From positions 3,355,267 through 3,419,266 of the forward strand of contig BDGG01000004.1 in NCBI GenBank assembly GCA_001949185.1: a stretch of 64,000 bases of DNA, in the 5' to 3' direction. The notes below the pieces were generated by a model. It saw only the letters and a list, made by a program, of their open reading frames with translations, was not told the DNA's origin and made no database searches. Shown here one piece after another: positions 24,954 to 38,484 of the stretch. The DNA is from Ramazzottius varieornatus. Its lineage: Eukaryota; Tardigrada; Eutardigrada; Parachela; Ramazzottiidae. Position 1 is the stretch's first letter; each line of letters opens with the position of its first letter. Position numbers and translations under genes: made by a program.

Positions 24954-25219
24954 ATTTAATCGTGAAATTAAAATGATTAATTTTGGTTCTGTATGCTTTC
25001 CTCGGCGCCGCGCTCTCCAGTTTCCGTCCCGAAAATCTCGTTAACACTGTTGAAGCTCTTTCAGGTTGGACGCCAACCCTCGCTTAGGTTCCTAGAAGAC
25101 GATTGATCATCTTGGCCAGTAAGTGCGACCGGACGCTGTTCTGACGACTGAACTGGGGACATGTGATGAAAACATTCACATTTTGACGTTAATGAGGGTA
25201 GATCTAGACGATAACTGGC

Positions 25220-26818
25220 ATGACGGACAAAGCCCCTACTGGAGCCAAGAGTGGCACAGCAGCTTCCACCTCATCTACACAAGCACCTTCCGCAAGAAGC
25301 ACTCATGCACCACGGATATCTTCGGTACGACCAAGACAACTGACTCCAGCAGAAGCTGCGTTACTACCTCCGGAAAATGTGATGGAAGCTGGAGGCAACT
25401 TTTACGAACATCCGAATACCACTGCGAAGCGCAGACGACTTGGTGAGCCAAGCTCCGCGGACAAGAACGTCCCCTGCATAAGTCCTGCCACTCCGAGGCC
25501 GAAACTACCCGACCTTACGAAAGAGACGATGCCTCCCGCGCTTCTGGGAATTGGATTGGTCTTTGATGAAGACGCACCCATCAAACAGGAACCTGACTTG
25601 CCAGTCCCTACTCCTGTTTCACCGCAGTATCCTTCTAGGTCTGAAACAGTCATGCAGGACCAGAGTAACGTTCCACCGGAAGTTCGGATAAAGCGTTAGA
25701 AACTTTCTGTTCTTTCGAAATGAATAAATTTAACACTTTTGCTATCTATTTGCAGAAGAGGAGACCGAAGCACAGCTACCGAACTCGGAAGTTCAAATCG
25801 ATGTTCCAGTCGAAATTCCGGCCGAGGTCCCACCAGTCCCAGCGCAGCCCGCTAGCATTCTTCCGTCGACCAGCAGCTCCGTCACAGATTCCGCTGCATC
25901 GAGCCTTAGGGCTCGTACTTCGCCATCTTCTTCTGCGCAAGCTCCACTTCCAGAAACTTCGACTGTACAGGTACCGGAAGTGATACTTCCGGCAGCAGAG
26001 CTTCCAAGCGCGGAAGCTCTAGGCTAAAAGGCTTCCGAACCCGAAGTTCCAAACTTGGAAGCGTCGAAAGATCCAGCTGACGAAGGACCACTGCCGGGTG
26101 CAGTCACGCCCGGTGCGGAAACTCCAAACGAAAGAGGTCCGACCGCGGAAACTCAAGACGTCGAAATGCCAGACGCAGATTCGGCGAAGATCGACACTGC
26201 GACTATAGTAAACTTCCCCGAGGAAACTGAGACAGTAGAGACCTTTCATTAGGTCGCTCTAGAAGCACCAGATTATGCTGACTGCGATCTTCAGGATATT
26301 CCAAAGTTTCAGGGAAGAGTCGAGAGAATCATCGGAATGCGCAGCGAACCTAACTCGTTGGAGCCACAGTATCTTGTTCAAATGTGAGTATACAGTAAGT
26401 CTGTTATACAATGAAGAAAGTTCTTGCCTTCTCGTGGCCACGTGGTGTGATACATGAACTTTCTTCACTGTATGTCTCGCTTGCTGTTTTGGTACTTACG
26501 TTGCCGAGTTGACAGAAGATTTTCTGGCGACAGGGTTGGTGCATCGAATCTCATCGTTGTACCACAGTGGTTCTTCAGTTGGACAGACGAGCACAAAAGT
26601 GCATGGCGCAGTTCGCTCTGGAGAATGCCAACCTGGAAAAAATTTCTTTGTCGGACTATGAGAAGGATAACAGAATGACTTTTATCCGCGGTAATGACTA
26701 CTAATGGTTTTTGACGAGAAATTCAGCGGATTCTAGGCTACGTCATCGGTCTTCGATTCTAAGACAGGATTTTTTGTTTGCAGGTACTTCCACGGTTAAC
26801 GCGAACAGTGGCGGTTAA
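25220..26818 (+). CDS. Uncharacterised Pro/Glu/Ala-rich protein (gene model uncertain)
   Basis: Not recognised. The first exon (25220-25694, from MTDKAPTGAK) is followed by one starting at 25756; both are rich in Pro, Glu, Ser and Ala with repeated E-x-P motifs. The same frame meets TAA at 26025-26027 and then continues with identical composition (EPEVPNLEASKD). Either a 60-nt intron (25971-26030) removes the stop, or it ends the protein. A more ordered exon, 26253-26383 (LEAPDYADCDLQDIPKFQG..), follows. A further open stretch around 26514-26692 contains CMAQFALENANLEKISLSDY, and a last short exon ends at TAA 26818. The phase between these last two parts does not fit simply. It is probably a nuclear low-complexity protein; function unknown. 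Confidence 0.45.
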
Positions 26819-28592
26819 TTGTCGGGAAGTGTTTACGTGGTACGAATACGCACTTTGACTCGTCGTCTGTCTCCGTTCACCCACTAGTACACGTGGACCT
26901 GTTTTGTGGAAGACACAAGTGTTCGCTCCGGTTACGTGTCGCCTTGTCCGATAGATTAGTTCTTCTTGTTTGAGAGACCAAAGACCCTCCTTTGTCCGGT
27001 ACGACGACATATCAGGTGGGAAGGTATGACTTGTCGGCTGCTGCCGGACACGAACTCAAACTGCTTTTCTCCCATTTGCTTTTAGTCTATTCTCTCAGAC
27101 TTTTCACAAACTGGTGCACCGTAAACCAACTCTCAAGTTTGTTCCGAAACATCCAATTCACTGATGATTCTCGAGCTGCGAGGCCGGTTGAACAGAAGCG
27201 AACTTTTTTGTCAAAATCCCGACATTTTCGAAGAAAAAGTTTTCCGGACCGGCCTAATCCCTTCAAAACTGCTTTCCGGACTATAACCAGATGAGTGCAC
27301 TTTCGAAAACAGTACCGAGTTCTTTCAGAAAGCGTTCGCTGTCAAAATTTCCCTGCAGAAATCCAGGAAAAAGTTCAAAACTTAATTGGTGGTGTCTGAG
27401 AACAGAAAGTGTCTAACCCCAAATTCGCCTTGAGTGAAGGTCTACCGAAACTTTTCCAAAAGTCCTTTAGGCGGGAAAAATTAGATCTCGCTACTTCACT
27501 AAAATAGCGCATTACGCAGCTTATTTCAGCACCCGAAAAACACAAGTTCCCGTTTTTCAAATTTCAAGAATTTTAATGTCATGGCTCCTGGGTCTCGGTA
27601 CCGAGACCCGACTTTGTTCTGCAGAATGATATCGCTCGCACTCAAGTCGTTCGATCCGGTTCCGGAAGAACAAAGTTTGAAAGATGGGCGAAAATACTTT
27701 CTCATGGGAGCTGGAAGTTATAGTCTTGCTGTGAGAGAACAGGGAGTGTTTGTTGATGAGACATGCCGGAGAACCGAAGAACTAACCAAGCTTGCGAAAA
27801 AAAATTTGAAAAATGTTTTCTCGAAGACCGACAAATCATACTTCCCCACCTGATAGCTCTCTTACACAACTTTAATCGAAATAATCAATGGCTAGGTTTA
27901 CGTGTCAACCCCAGAGTTCGCCGAACTTCAGGCAGATGATAAAATTTTCTTATCGGATACTTTGAGTGGCATGTTGTTGCGAGGAAATATCCATTATTAT
28001 GCCCTCAAAATGGGTGAACAGTGCATAATGAGAAGCTCTGGGACGGACAAAGAGAACATCTGCAGACGTTCGCGACGAGTTTCGCTCCAAAATAGGCAAG
28101 AGCAGCTCACACGTGGCTCTTCATTGCCTGGGATGACATCAATTTGATGTTCAGGTGCAGCAAAGCTTGTCTTCTTGCGTGTTGTCATGAGTTTCGGGGA
28201 AAGTGGGAACTGGCGGAAAGGTTTTTCGGTTGACCCCTGTTATGACCGAAAACCTGTTGCGCTCGTACGCGTTTCTTATGCTTACGTCACGTGCCAACGT
28301 ACGAACGAACTCTTGTTCAGTCAGCTGATCACAGGCCGGAAAGCGCTGCCTGCACCTGATGGTCTTGTTGGTGTCTTTCCTTATTTCCACTCGTCACTCC
28401 GTTTCCGTTTCGCATCATCCTCCCTTCTTCTGCCGACACGTTTCCCGTATTAACTAGACACTACTTAAGTTAGGGAAGGACTGGATGTACAGGTTAGTTT
28501 ATCGACACTGTCTATGAATAAGGCCAATGATTTTGAGAAGTATACAGCACGTATCCTTTGTTCTCTAGTAAGACGTTCAAGTCCTCCCGATC
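26819..28592. other. Gene-poor 1.8-kb stretch
   Basis: No confident gene. It contains a 20-bp perfect palindrome at 27590-27609. Two adjacent plus-strand open frames (27581-27853 and 27902-28147) read like protein, but I cannot place them in a family. They could be a decayed gene or unrecognised exons. Confidence 0.4.
27590..27609. repeat. Perfect 20-bp palindrome
   Basis: GGGTCTCGGTACCGAGACCC equals its own reverse complement over 20 bp, with a KpnI-type GGTACC centre. Confidence 0.85.
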
Positions 28593-30321
<1,729 letters not shown>

Positions 30322-31231
30322 GCTTTCCTCCAGTTGTTTTTTTCTACTTTCCTTTCTCAATGTACATTTTTCTAAGACTTAGTGTTAGCTAGTTCGACTT
30401 CATGACTTCGGTCCATTACCTTTAGTGTGATCAATTTTCACATTCAATTTAGCTTATGCACAGTTGTTCATATCGATGAAACCTTCGACAGCAACGATTC
30501 CTTGTAATATCCCGATCGAAAAATCTAGTAGTAAAATACGTAAGTTTCGAAGTCAGAGTTGCGCATAAGTATTTGGCACACCGTTATGTATAACAACACA
30601 AAATACTGTTAATGACCATCAAACTGAGCAATTCAAAATGAAAGTAGAACTTAAAAGGAGACCTCACAAACTAACAAAAACTAATCAAACAATTCGTTAA
30701 CTGAAGAACTGAGTTCGAAGGCAAGAACTAATCTCCGGGCAAGAAGGCACGAGTATGTAGGAGGGTAGTAGAGTATTGGCACATGAAAAGGCACGAGGAG
30801 AATATCAGTGAAAGAGTAACCTGCACCGGTTAACAAAGATCAGTGTTAGGAAATCCTAGCTTGTTCATGGCGAGTTACAGTAGATGGCTGCTATGAGTTT
30901 GGCACCAACCTGCATTAGCGCGAGCGAGAACCCCAACTTCCGGTCGTTATTGAGAAGGGTGAGTTAGATATTCAGCGGATGCCCAACACCCAGAATGCTC
31001 ATCCCACCAGATTAGTAAATTTAGCCGGAAGGAGTGAGAGAGTTACCAAAGAGTTGCGTCGTTGGAGCAGAAGCCGTGGCTGTTACAGCGCTGCCAGAGG
31101 TTGCCGGTACAACGCGCGAGTACGGAGTCATAGTGCGCGAGGTCCCCAGATGCCGCTTGGTTTTAGTAACACCACCTGAAGCAAGTCAAGTTAGGTTAGC
31201 CATATCAAGGAATTTGCGACCAGAGGTTGTG

Positions 31232-31256
31232 GACCTGTCGACCTGTCGACCTGTGG
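31232..31256. repeat. Short tandem repeat (CGACCTGT unit)
   Basis: About three copies of an 8-bp unit, followed by an imperfect palindrome CCACTGATCCACAGTGG (31258-31274). Confidence 0.55.
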
Positions 31257-31372
31257 TCCACTGATCCACAGTGGTTGAATTGTTAAAATCATTAGGAAAG
31301 AGTCCCCGGCCCGCACGCACCAGAAATTAGTTTACCGTAGTCAAAAAGCCCACACTTCCCATGTTGCTCCGT

Positions 31373-31392
31373 ACCACCACCACCACCACCAC
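31373..31392. repeat. (ACC)n microsatellite
   Basis: Six to seven ACC triplets in non-coding DNA. Confidence 0.8.
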
Positions 31393-32204
31393 AGAGTTCT
31401 AACCAAGCAGTGCAAGCAAGAAGCAAAAGCCATGCAAACTAAATTATATTAAAATTCAGAGGATGATTTGCCTATGCGTCTTGAATACTTCGTACTTCGT
31501 GTGGTTCCTTGATTGAAATGGCTAAAGGATTTTAGTGATGAAACTGAAAGCTCTTCATTGATCACAGCAGACGGTTCCTGCTCGAATTTTTTGGTACTGT
31601 ACGAACGTCGATAACAGTGTTTCACAAGTTTTCGCAATTTATTTTAGAAAACACCGTATGTGAAGGGAGGTAGTAAACCAGCTCGAAGGAATGTAGAATT
31701 TCCGACACGGAATGAGATGACTAAAAACAGAGCTAGCATATAGGCATACGAGACATGCAAGCACAGTGCGGCAGTTCCAAAAGACTACAATACACAAGGC
31801 ACAAAATAAACGACAAAAGACCAAAAAGGTCATAGTGAGAAGAGGATGGAGCGCATGCACTGAGTATACGAGTACAAACCACAATCATGACACAAGGCAA
31901 AAAATGAGACAAGCGCAAAAGGCACAAGAACCAAAAAAGAGGGAATTTTCTCGCGCATTATGATCAAAGAAAACAAGGCGATTATTTCAATAAAAAATAG
32001 TGTGCGCCTGTCGTTTCGTGGTCACTTCTCATCATAATGAAAAAGCTATAGTCTTTCACACAATTTAAGCAGACTAGAACAAAGAGAGGAGTGGCGGTAC
32101 ACGCCTTGGTGAGTTTTGTACTGGCTTGGGCTCCTTCGGAAGGACCCAGTATGCATGTTTACCCAAGAAGTTAACCCTTACAAAGACCCACACAACCAAC
32201 AGGA

Positions 32205-35200
32205 CTAACGATGCAGATTGTGGAACCCACCGGCATTGTGGGCTTCTTGCAGCAGCCCGTACTCGTTGAGGATGGAGACGGCCAAGGCGGGGTTGTACTG
32301 CGCGTAACCGGAAGGATCGTACTGGTGGAAGAGTAGACCAGCTGCCGCAGCGGCGGCTGTCGCGTCGGAAAGGCTAAACTGGGTGTTCTGAAGAGACATC
32401 GGCTGATGCTGATGTTGACGGGGAGAATGGTTGAGGATCAGCGAGTTGCCGGCCAGCGACTGACGCTGCATGTTGTTGGTCAGGACAGCTGGCATGAAGG
32501 ACTGAGCATTCATGTAGTACTCTGTAACGAGACCCACAGGAACGATCAGGACTGTTCGAAAGCAACAAGTGAATGAGGTAGAGTTCCATCAGGAATTTGA
32601 AAGGGGAGATGGATACACTTACGTGAATTTCCGCCTGTCGTCAACATTTGCTGAGGCTTCGGGCTGCTGTCGCGGTATGTTCCGTTCAGGATGGCAAGTT
32701 CCATCAACTGGCGCTTCTTCAGCTCGTCCTCGGCTTCCGACTACACAATCAATGAACCACAAAGTCAGACGGCATTTCATCGTACCAAAACTTTTTGTTG
32801 AACAAGGAACTTACACAGGGTTTGAGCAGCTTGTTGATCTCGTCCACAGCTCGGTCCAGCTTGGCGCGAGCTCGTGCTGGGGTGTCGTGGACATTGATGA
32901 GAACATGCAGCTCGTCGTTGAGATGTTCCCAGTTGGGCTTTCCCTTGTTGGCCATTTCCTGCAGAATAAAAATGATGATTATTGGAGCATTTCTAATTTG
33001 GAACACGCTTATTCAATTAGAATGGCAAAACAAAGCGGTGTTGTGTCGGATGTTAATAGGTAGTCAGCTGTCATCATTAAAGATGGCGGCGTGACAAGTG
33101 CCATCAAGTGGCACCAGTGGCAGAAACTCACCAAGCCCAACCATTTGATCCTTAGCTACTGTCAGTTTGTACCTTATTCTTGTCACGCATCGATCCTTTG
33201 CCGCGAATCATAATCTTGCAGCCCGTTTGCTTCTCCAGTTCCTTGGCTGTCAGCCCACGCGGTCCAAGAATGCGTCCCACAAAGTTGAACTGCAAAAACA
33301 GAAGAAGACGAGCACACCATTAGTTAACAGTCGGAAGTTAATGAAAAACGAGGCAACAGTCGAGCAACTGACAGAGCTTTTCAAAACAGATCATCATGGC
33401 GTTTCAATAAACGCTCTGCTTATCTCTCCCGCCTCCTCGTTTCTCAAACTTATTAACAGCCGACGCAAAATGGCAACATTTTGGTGCTCAAGAGAAGTCT
33501 CGAGGCAGACGTCACCAATCTGTCACTGTGTATCGCTGGCTGCAAAAAACGTCTCTTGGCCTAACTGTAACTTTGACACGGCGGTGAAAGATCAAAGACT
33601 TCTCAAATAGCCTCCGCCACTTTTCTCCTCCAGCGGACTGAGCAAGAAAAATGAGCAGCATACTCGAAACTTTATGCTGGCTTTACGTAAAGCCCTTCCT
33701 AGCTTCCCTCCCTTCATTAACTGCATCTGCAATCCATCACTAATGAAAGCAACAAACTAGGCGGGATGTTCTCAATAAATATCAACTACTGTCGTGCTCT
33801 ACTATCGCCGCTCTTCGCTCATCAGTTCATCAGCTGTCAGAAAAACTCTGGCAAAAGGACAGTTCTTCGCACACCAAGACCCTCATTGCATGTGCAAACA
33901 CCCCACAAATCTGTCCACTACACCACATTCTTCTCGCCAAATTTCATCCTCAACTTTCAAATCTTCAGACCCATTCCTCCACTATGCCATAATCTGTCCA
34001 CCAAAAACTCATATCGACTTTGCCTAAAAGACAAACTTCTACCAAGCGTGACTATTCGAAAAACGCGCACTTCCTGGTTCCCCTTCTTGCGTTAGGGAAT
34101 TCATCTTGATGTGTCTTTCAGATATGTAAAGGCAGGATTTTGCGGAAAACTTGTCCGTTCTTTGCGTTTTCCCACAAAGATGTAGAAATGGAGAAAAGCA
34201 TAGTGACTTACGTCGGGGTATTCTTTGACAGGAACGTAGACTTTGTCCGTCAGGTCGACAGCGACGGCTCCCTGTTCTTCCGGCAGGATAAGAGGCTCTT
34301 TGCCACCGTTGAGTTGGAACAAGTTGATACGCACTTTGCTGATTTCTGCAATGGATACACCAAGAGTCAATATTTAAACAGGTCCAATAATCAAACATTA
34401 GTGGCCACCATCAACCACTTATCCAATCACCATCGTGTGCCTCCCCAAGATGACACGAAAATCCATCTTTTGAGAAACACACGACCTTTTCCCAACCACA
34501 AAGTCAAAACGCTTCTTCTCAGAAGACTTTAGAGTCTATTAATCATCAATGAAGAGAACACCCGCTGTATAATTTGAAGAAAGAAGAGCGCGGTTTGAAT
34601 TATTCGCCACTAATCGGTCACGCTCAGCTGGTCACTTTTTTCTCGCAGCACCAAACGAGATTGCCAAATTCGGTCATCCGTTTCACACAACTTCCAGCAC
34701 ACGTGGCGGTGTGAACACTGAGTTGAGCGAAACACCTATCCTTGGTCACTTCACTACCCATTCGTGAAGGAGGAAAGGCATGGATAGAACCATGCGATCA
34801 ATATTACGTAACGGCAGTTTCCTTCCTTACCCTCATCCAGCAAGCGTTCACCGTGGATCAGCATACCCGGAACTGCCGACAGCGTCTTCTTTTCCTTGAT
34901 CAGTTGACTAAGGTACTCGGCCAGGCCAGTGTCCTTACTTCCGGGTGAAGAGCTGATGAAAGAAGAGACGCCACTGCTGTTGGCGCTGCTGATCCCTGAA
35001 GCGCTGGACACGGAAGCGGAAGAATTCAACGTATCGTTGGAGGTGTGGTGAAAGGGAGAACTCTTTGGACTGAGCGAAGGCGAGCTGGACGTGCTGTGAC
35101 GGCCTCCTCCGTTGTAGGACTTGGCGCTGGAGTAGTCGTAGGCTCCGCTGGCGCTGGAGTTGCTGGCTGCCGAGAAGGAACGAGGATCCGCAGGCGAAGC

Positions 35201-35242
35201 ACATCCTGTCGACATTGTGCGAGGCTCAGCACTGGCTGCCAT
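32205..35242 (-). CDS. STAR-family KH RNA-binding protein (Quaking/HOW-like)
   Basis: Signal transduction and activation of RNA protein; relatives control splicing, stability and translation of mRNAs. Six coding exons on the minus strand (35242-34831, 34345-34212, 33289-33173, 32958-32815, 32740-32623, 32551-32205) give 423 residues. After a Ser-rich N-terminus of about 90 residues come QUA1 ([19 protein letters not shown] to ERLLDEEISKVR), the KH domain ([27 protein letters not shown]-like [30 protein letters not shown]) and QUA2 ([19 protein letters not shown]). The C-terminus is Gln/Ala/Asn-rich. A 5' UTR intron (about 35250-35385) is likely: a CAG acceptor sits 4 nt before the start codon and a GTATGT donor lies upstream. 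Intron 2 is the longest in the gene (about 920 bp). Confidence 0.94.
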
Positions 35243-36040
35243 TCTTCTGCAAAGAGACACACAGGGCATACGTCAGGAAATATCGTTCATCACTGGAAAC
35301 AATTTTAGGAAGAGAACAGAGAATCTACAGTTTAGAATCAGAATATTGAATAAGAAAAAGGGAGGTCAAGGAGAAGTAAACATACCAGATCAAGATGTCG
35401 TCCGGAAGCAGTTCAGTCTGGCCACCGAGAAGAAGAGCTGAAGGACGTATCCCTTGCGAGCGTTAGATCATGAGAAGTGAATAAGTGGGAAGCAAAGAGG
35501 GATTACAAAGAGGCGACATGAACAGGGGGAAGAAGAAGGAACAAGTGGACGGTTATTCAGTGTCCACCGCGTCGTGTGGAAAAGACCAAAAAGCAAGCAA
35601 ATGATTCAAGATGCAAATCCCCTTGAAAAATCAAAGCTGCACGCTTGATCTCATCGTCTTACCACGAGAGTTCTTCGACTTTCTCAAGTTAGATCTTTGA
35701 GATTGTGGGTGCATGTACGCCTTGCATGCTTCGCTAGTCTCAGCACAAGAAGTCGACTTGCTACCGCCTGCAGCGGAAAACACAGTTGCAAAATTATTGT
35801 ACCGGCTTCTTCCAAAGTCATTCATGAACGTTCTGCCTCTCGCTCATAATTTCATACTTGGATACCAAAATAACTCCACTGGTAAATCACTGTCTTCGAT
35901 TCTGCGGCCATTCTTCGAGACTGTGACTAATCACAGACGTACAGTGTAGTATGTAAACGACTGTGCGTCTTTACTGAACTGGTCACACTTGTTATCTTGT
36001 CAACCGATCAACATTCTCTCGCATCCTGTCGCTCTTAACG
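35243..36040. other. STAR gene 5' UTR and promoter region
   Basis: Holds the probable 5' UTR intron and leader exon of the STAR gene (to about 35440) and then 0.6 kb with no recognised feature. Confidence 0.4.
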
Positions 36041-36245
36041 TCAGATTACGGCAAAGGCGCCGGAGATCATTTCTTCCTGCAATCAAAAAGACGGAGGACG
36101 CAACAACTGAAAATATGAGGGAAACTTTAGGCGTTACCTGATTACGCGAAGCACAAATCATCCAGGCGAAATAATCCGCCGTCCACGAATTCGCAGTTTG
36201 CAAGAGAAATTTCTTTTGCAGTTTCCCCGGGTTTTGAGGTCGCAA
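36041..36245 (-). CDS. Possible 47-residue spliced microprotein
   Basis: On the minus strand an ATG at 36245 opens a 108-nt exon (to 36138) that ends CAG before a GTAACG donor. A TTGATTGCAG acceptor leads to a 36-nt exon (36076-36041) that closes with TGA. Phases match, giving MRPQNPGKLQKKF... ending ISGAFAVI, 47 residues with a mixed hydrophobic middle (WTADYFAWMI). I do not recognise it. It could be a small mitochondrial or membrane protein, or chance. Confidence 0.3.
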
Positions 36246-36853
36246 TGGACGCTAAGGAAGACCGAAGGCCCGAAGACCCGAAGACCCTTTCTGATCGGAC
36301 CACCAGCTCTGCCTCGGCGTCCAGAATTCATGGAATCCTAAAGACTTGGAAAGAACAAAAACAAAGGCGACTGGAAGCGCCACTGCGAAGCCAAAAAGTC
36401 AAGACAACCACGTGTGCTTCCGACGAAACACTCGTGACCGCTGCGTGCACCTATAGGCAATGCGCAGTCAAATGTGCGGTACCTGAGGCCTGGTGTGCGA
36501 TTTAAGCTGTATGCATCCGCCTGCCGTGCCATGCACGCTAGAAATTCAAGTGGCGCAGTAAAGCGTGTTAGACACGTGTGAAGGTGCGCTGTTCGAGCTG
36601 AGTGTACGTGCAGATCTGGTGCAAATCCAAGGACAACACGCCCCCAGTGCGTCCTGACGAAAATTAAAATCCACAGTTCGCGATGTTAACGTTAACGTCA
36701 TATCACTTTAATTTGCGGGAAGATCTGTTGTGGATTCCCTTCCGAAGTAGTTTCATACCGTAAGTTCCGTTCTGGGTATATGGTAGAGGAAAACGGGAAT
36801 CCCTTGAGCGTCCCATATCGTCTTACGTCGTCGTGGAGTGAGACGGAGCCAAG
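36246..36853 (+). other. Upstream region of TMEM35-like gene
   Basis: About 0.6 kb. A plus-strand open frame at 36245-36505 (87 codons, Lys/Arg/Ser-rich) has no recognisable similarity and no clear splice context. CCAAGATGGCGC across the TMEM35 start codon (36849-36860) looks like a YY1-type initiator site. Confidence 0.35.
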
Positions 36854-37581
36854 ATGGCGCAAATGGTACTGACGGCGCTATCCCTTTCCCTCGGAGTCTT
36901 CTTCTGCTTCGTTGGCACATTGAAGCTTACCCAGGTCGTCAGTTATGAGATGCACAAGGACTTGGTGAGCAGAAGGACTCGCCGCTTTGCTCGGTGACAT
37001 ATGGGCAGTACTCAGTAGCAGTTCTGGAACGTATGAATATGGATGTCTTTTCTTTTGCAGAAAAAGAATTTTGCTGCACAAGCCAAAGTATTCCCACTGG
37101 CTTCCTCGCTTGGAGTCAAGGTTTCGCCAAAGCTTTACCGTGAAGCTGTCGGCTGGACCGAAGTGATTTGTGGACTCGCTCTGCTTTTTATGCCAGGTGG
37201 GTTCGGACTTCTCGCGTTGTTACTTGATCATCTTGATACGAAAATTAACACTGTTAATCAAGAATCAATCGATCTGATATGCGGTTCGGCGATAAAGATG
37301 GATTTCCATCGCAGCATCGCGCCATCGGACTTGTGTGACAGTGGCAGTAAAAAGAATTTACTTCCTTTGCAGGTCATATAAAACAGGTTGCAAACGTGGT
37401 ATTATTTCTGACAGTATCGTTGGCAATTTTCTCACACTGGAAAATTAATGACCGGCTGGACAGGATAGCTCCAGCCATTGTCTTCGCCCTGATGCTCGTT
37501 TGCAGATTCGTCATCAGCATCCAGCAGTCACGACGGAAAGCTCGAATTAATGATGGCGGCTCTGACCGGAAAGCCGAATGA
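36854..37581 (+). CDS. TMEM35: TMEM35/NACHO-like membrane protein (DoxX-like fold)
   Basis: Four-helix ER membrane protein; the animal family includes NACHO, a chaperone for nicotinic acetylcholine receptors. Three exons (36854-36964, 37061-37196, 37373-37581) give 151 residues. Helix 1 is LSLSLGVFFCFVGTLKLT, matching the GLFFVFMGTIKLT of TMEM35A. Helix 2 is VGWTEVICGLALLFMPG. Helix 3 is QVANVVLFLTVSLAIFSHW. Helix 4 is IAPAIVFALMLVCRFVI, followed by a basic cytosolic tail (SRRKARINDGGSDRK). The order of conserved segments fits the family; A- versus B-type cannot be decided. Confidence 0.88.
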
Positions 37582-38484
37582 GATGGTGCAAGGCTCCGGG
37601 CGGTTCGCAGCCTTATCTGGACAAGATTCTCTTACCGTGATGCGTTAGTAGACCTCGTTCTCAAAAATCTCCAAAAACAACCAATCTGTTTGTCTTGTGT
37701 TGTTCTTCGTTTCCGCGGTTTTTACGCAAGTTCGTATTGTATTGGGATGCGTCTTCTTATTTACTGCTTGGGTGTCGATCTTGTTACTGCATTCATCATT
37801 TCGAAGTGCAAAATTGTCAACGTTAGGATGAAGAGACTCGCAGTTCTCTTTGGTTCTTGATCTAGGTTTCCATATTCCATACAATTCTAATCTAGTCTGC
37901 AAAACTGCTGTGCAGCTTTATGAGACAAGATGTCTTTCTCCAGCGATCAAAGACTAGCTCTTCATTAACTAGCTAAATTTTAGAGATGCCTCAGGGACGC
38001 AGTATTTACAATTGTCCAAGGCAGACCAAGGGTTCCTGTTAGAGCATACTGTACGACTTGACCGCAACAGTACAGTATAAGTGTGATGTTCACGCAGTAT
38101 AGAAATGTTAAATTACGTTACTACTGTATTAGCAATCCACCGTATAATGACATGTTGTATCGTCATGTCATTCAGTAATCCATTGATCACAAACAAACCC
38201 CACCTGGAATGAATGTTGATTTCCTTTGCTCATTCTGCTGTTTGCCATCTTTAACTTTCTTCGGGTTTCCCACATCGCTCGCATCCCGCAACAGTGATCG
38301 TGTCTAGATCACTTACTAACTGATCTGTTGGGTGTACTGGTCTCTGCTGGTCGAACCCGTCCGAGACATCTTGACTCCGTATTTGACTACTGTGTTTGTT
38401 TAGGGAACTGCTGCCTATGCTCGGGATGGCCGTGAAGGAATCACACGACTGATAAGATTATTAGACTTGAACACTCGCCCTACA
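37582..38484 (+). other. Intergenic: TMEM35-like to DOCK
   Basis: About 0.9 kb without a gene. It contains two short perfect inverted repeats: ATACTGTAC/GTACAGTAT (38046-38079) and AATGACATG/CATGTCATT (38146-38172). The second shares ATGTCAT with the recurrent 13-mer. Confidence 0.45.

Larger units (their letters stand above)
24603..25219. other. Divergent intergenic region with inverted repeat
   Basis: About 0.6 kb between MTRES1 (-) and the Pro/Glu-rich gene (+). It holds a copy of the 13-mer at 24771-24783 and an inverted repeat at about 24824-24953. Confidence 0.45.
30322..32204. other. Convergent 1.9-kb non-coding stretch (cathepsin L / STAR 3' sides)
   Basis: No gene is recognised. 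It includes an (ACC)n microsatellite (31373-31392), a short CGACCTGT tandem near 31232-31256, and a TTTATT at about 31637 that would be AATAAA on the minus strand. Much of it is probably the long 3' UTR of the STAR/KH gene, as is common in Quaking-type genes. Confidence 0.45.

Noticed and set aside
35243-35249. Acceptor-like CAG motifs a few bases before start codons (STAR gene, TONSL, HDHD2, chromo-barrel gene), considered as spliced-leader trans-splice sites
   Set aside because: In each case a good donor lies a short way upstream, so ordinary 5' UTR introns explain them; no spliced-leader RNA gene was seen.
34754-35308. Long overlapping open frames on both strands over the STAR first exon
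   Set aside because: They are shadows of the Ser-rich N-terminal coding region, whose minus-strand frame alone continues into QUA1.
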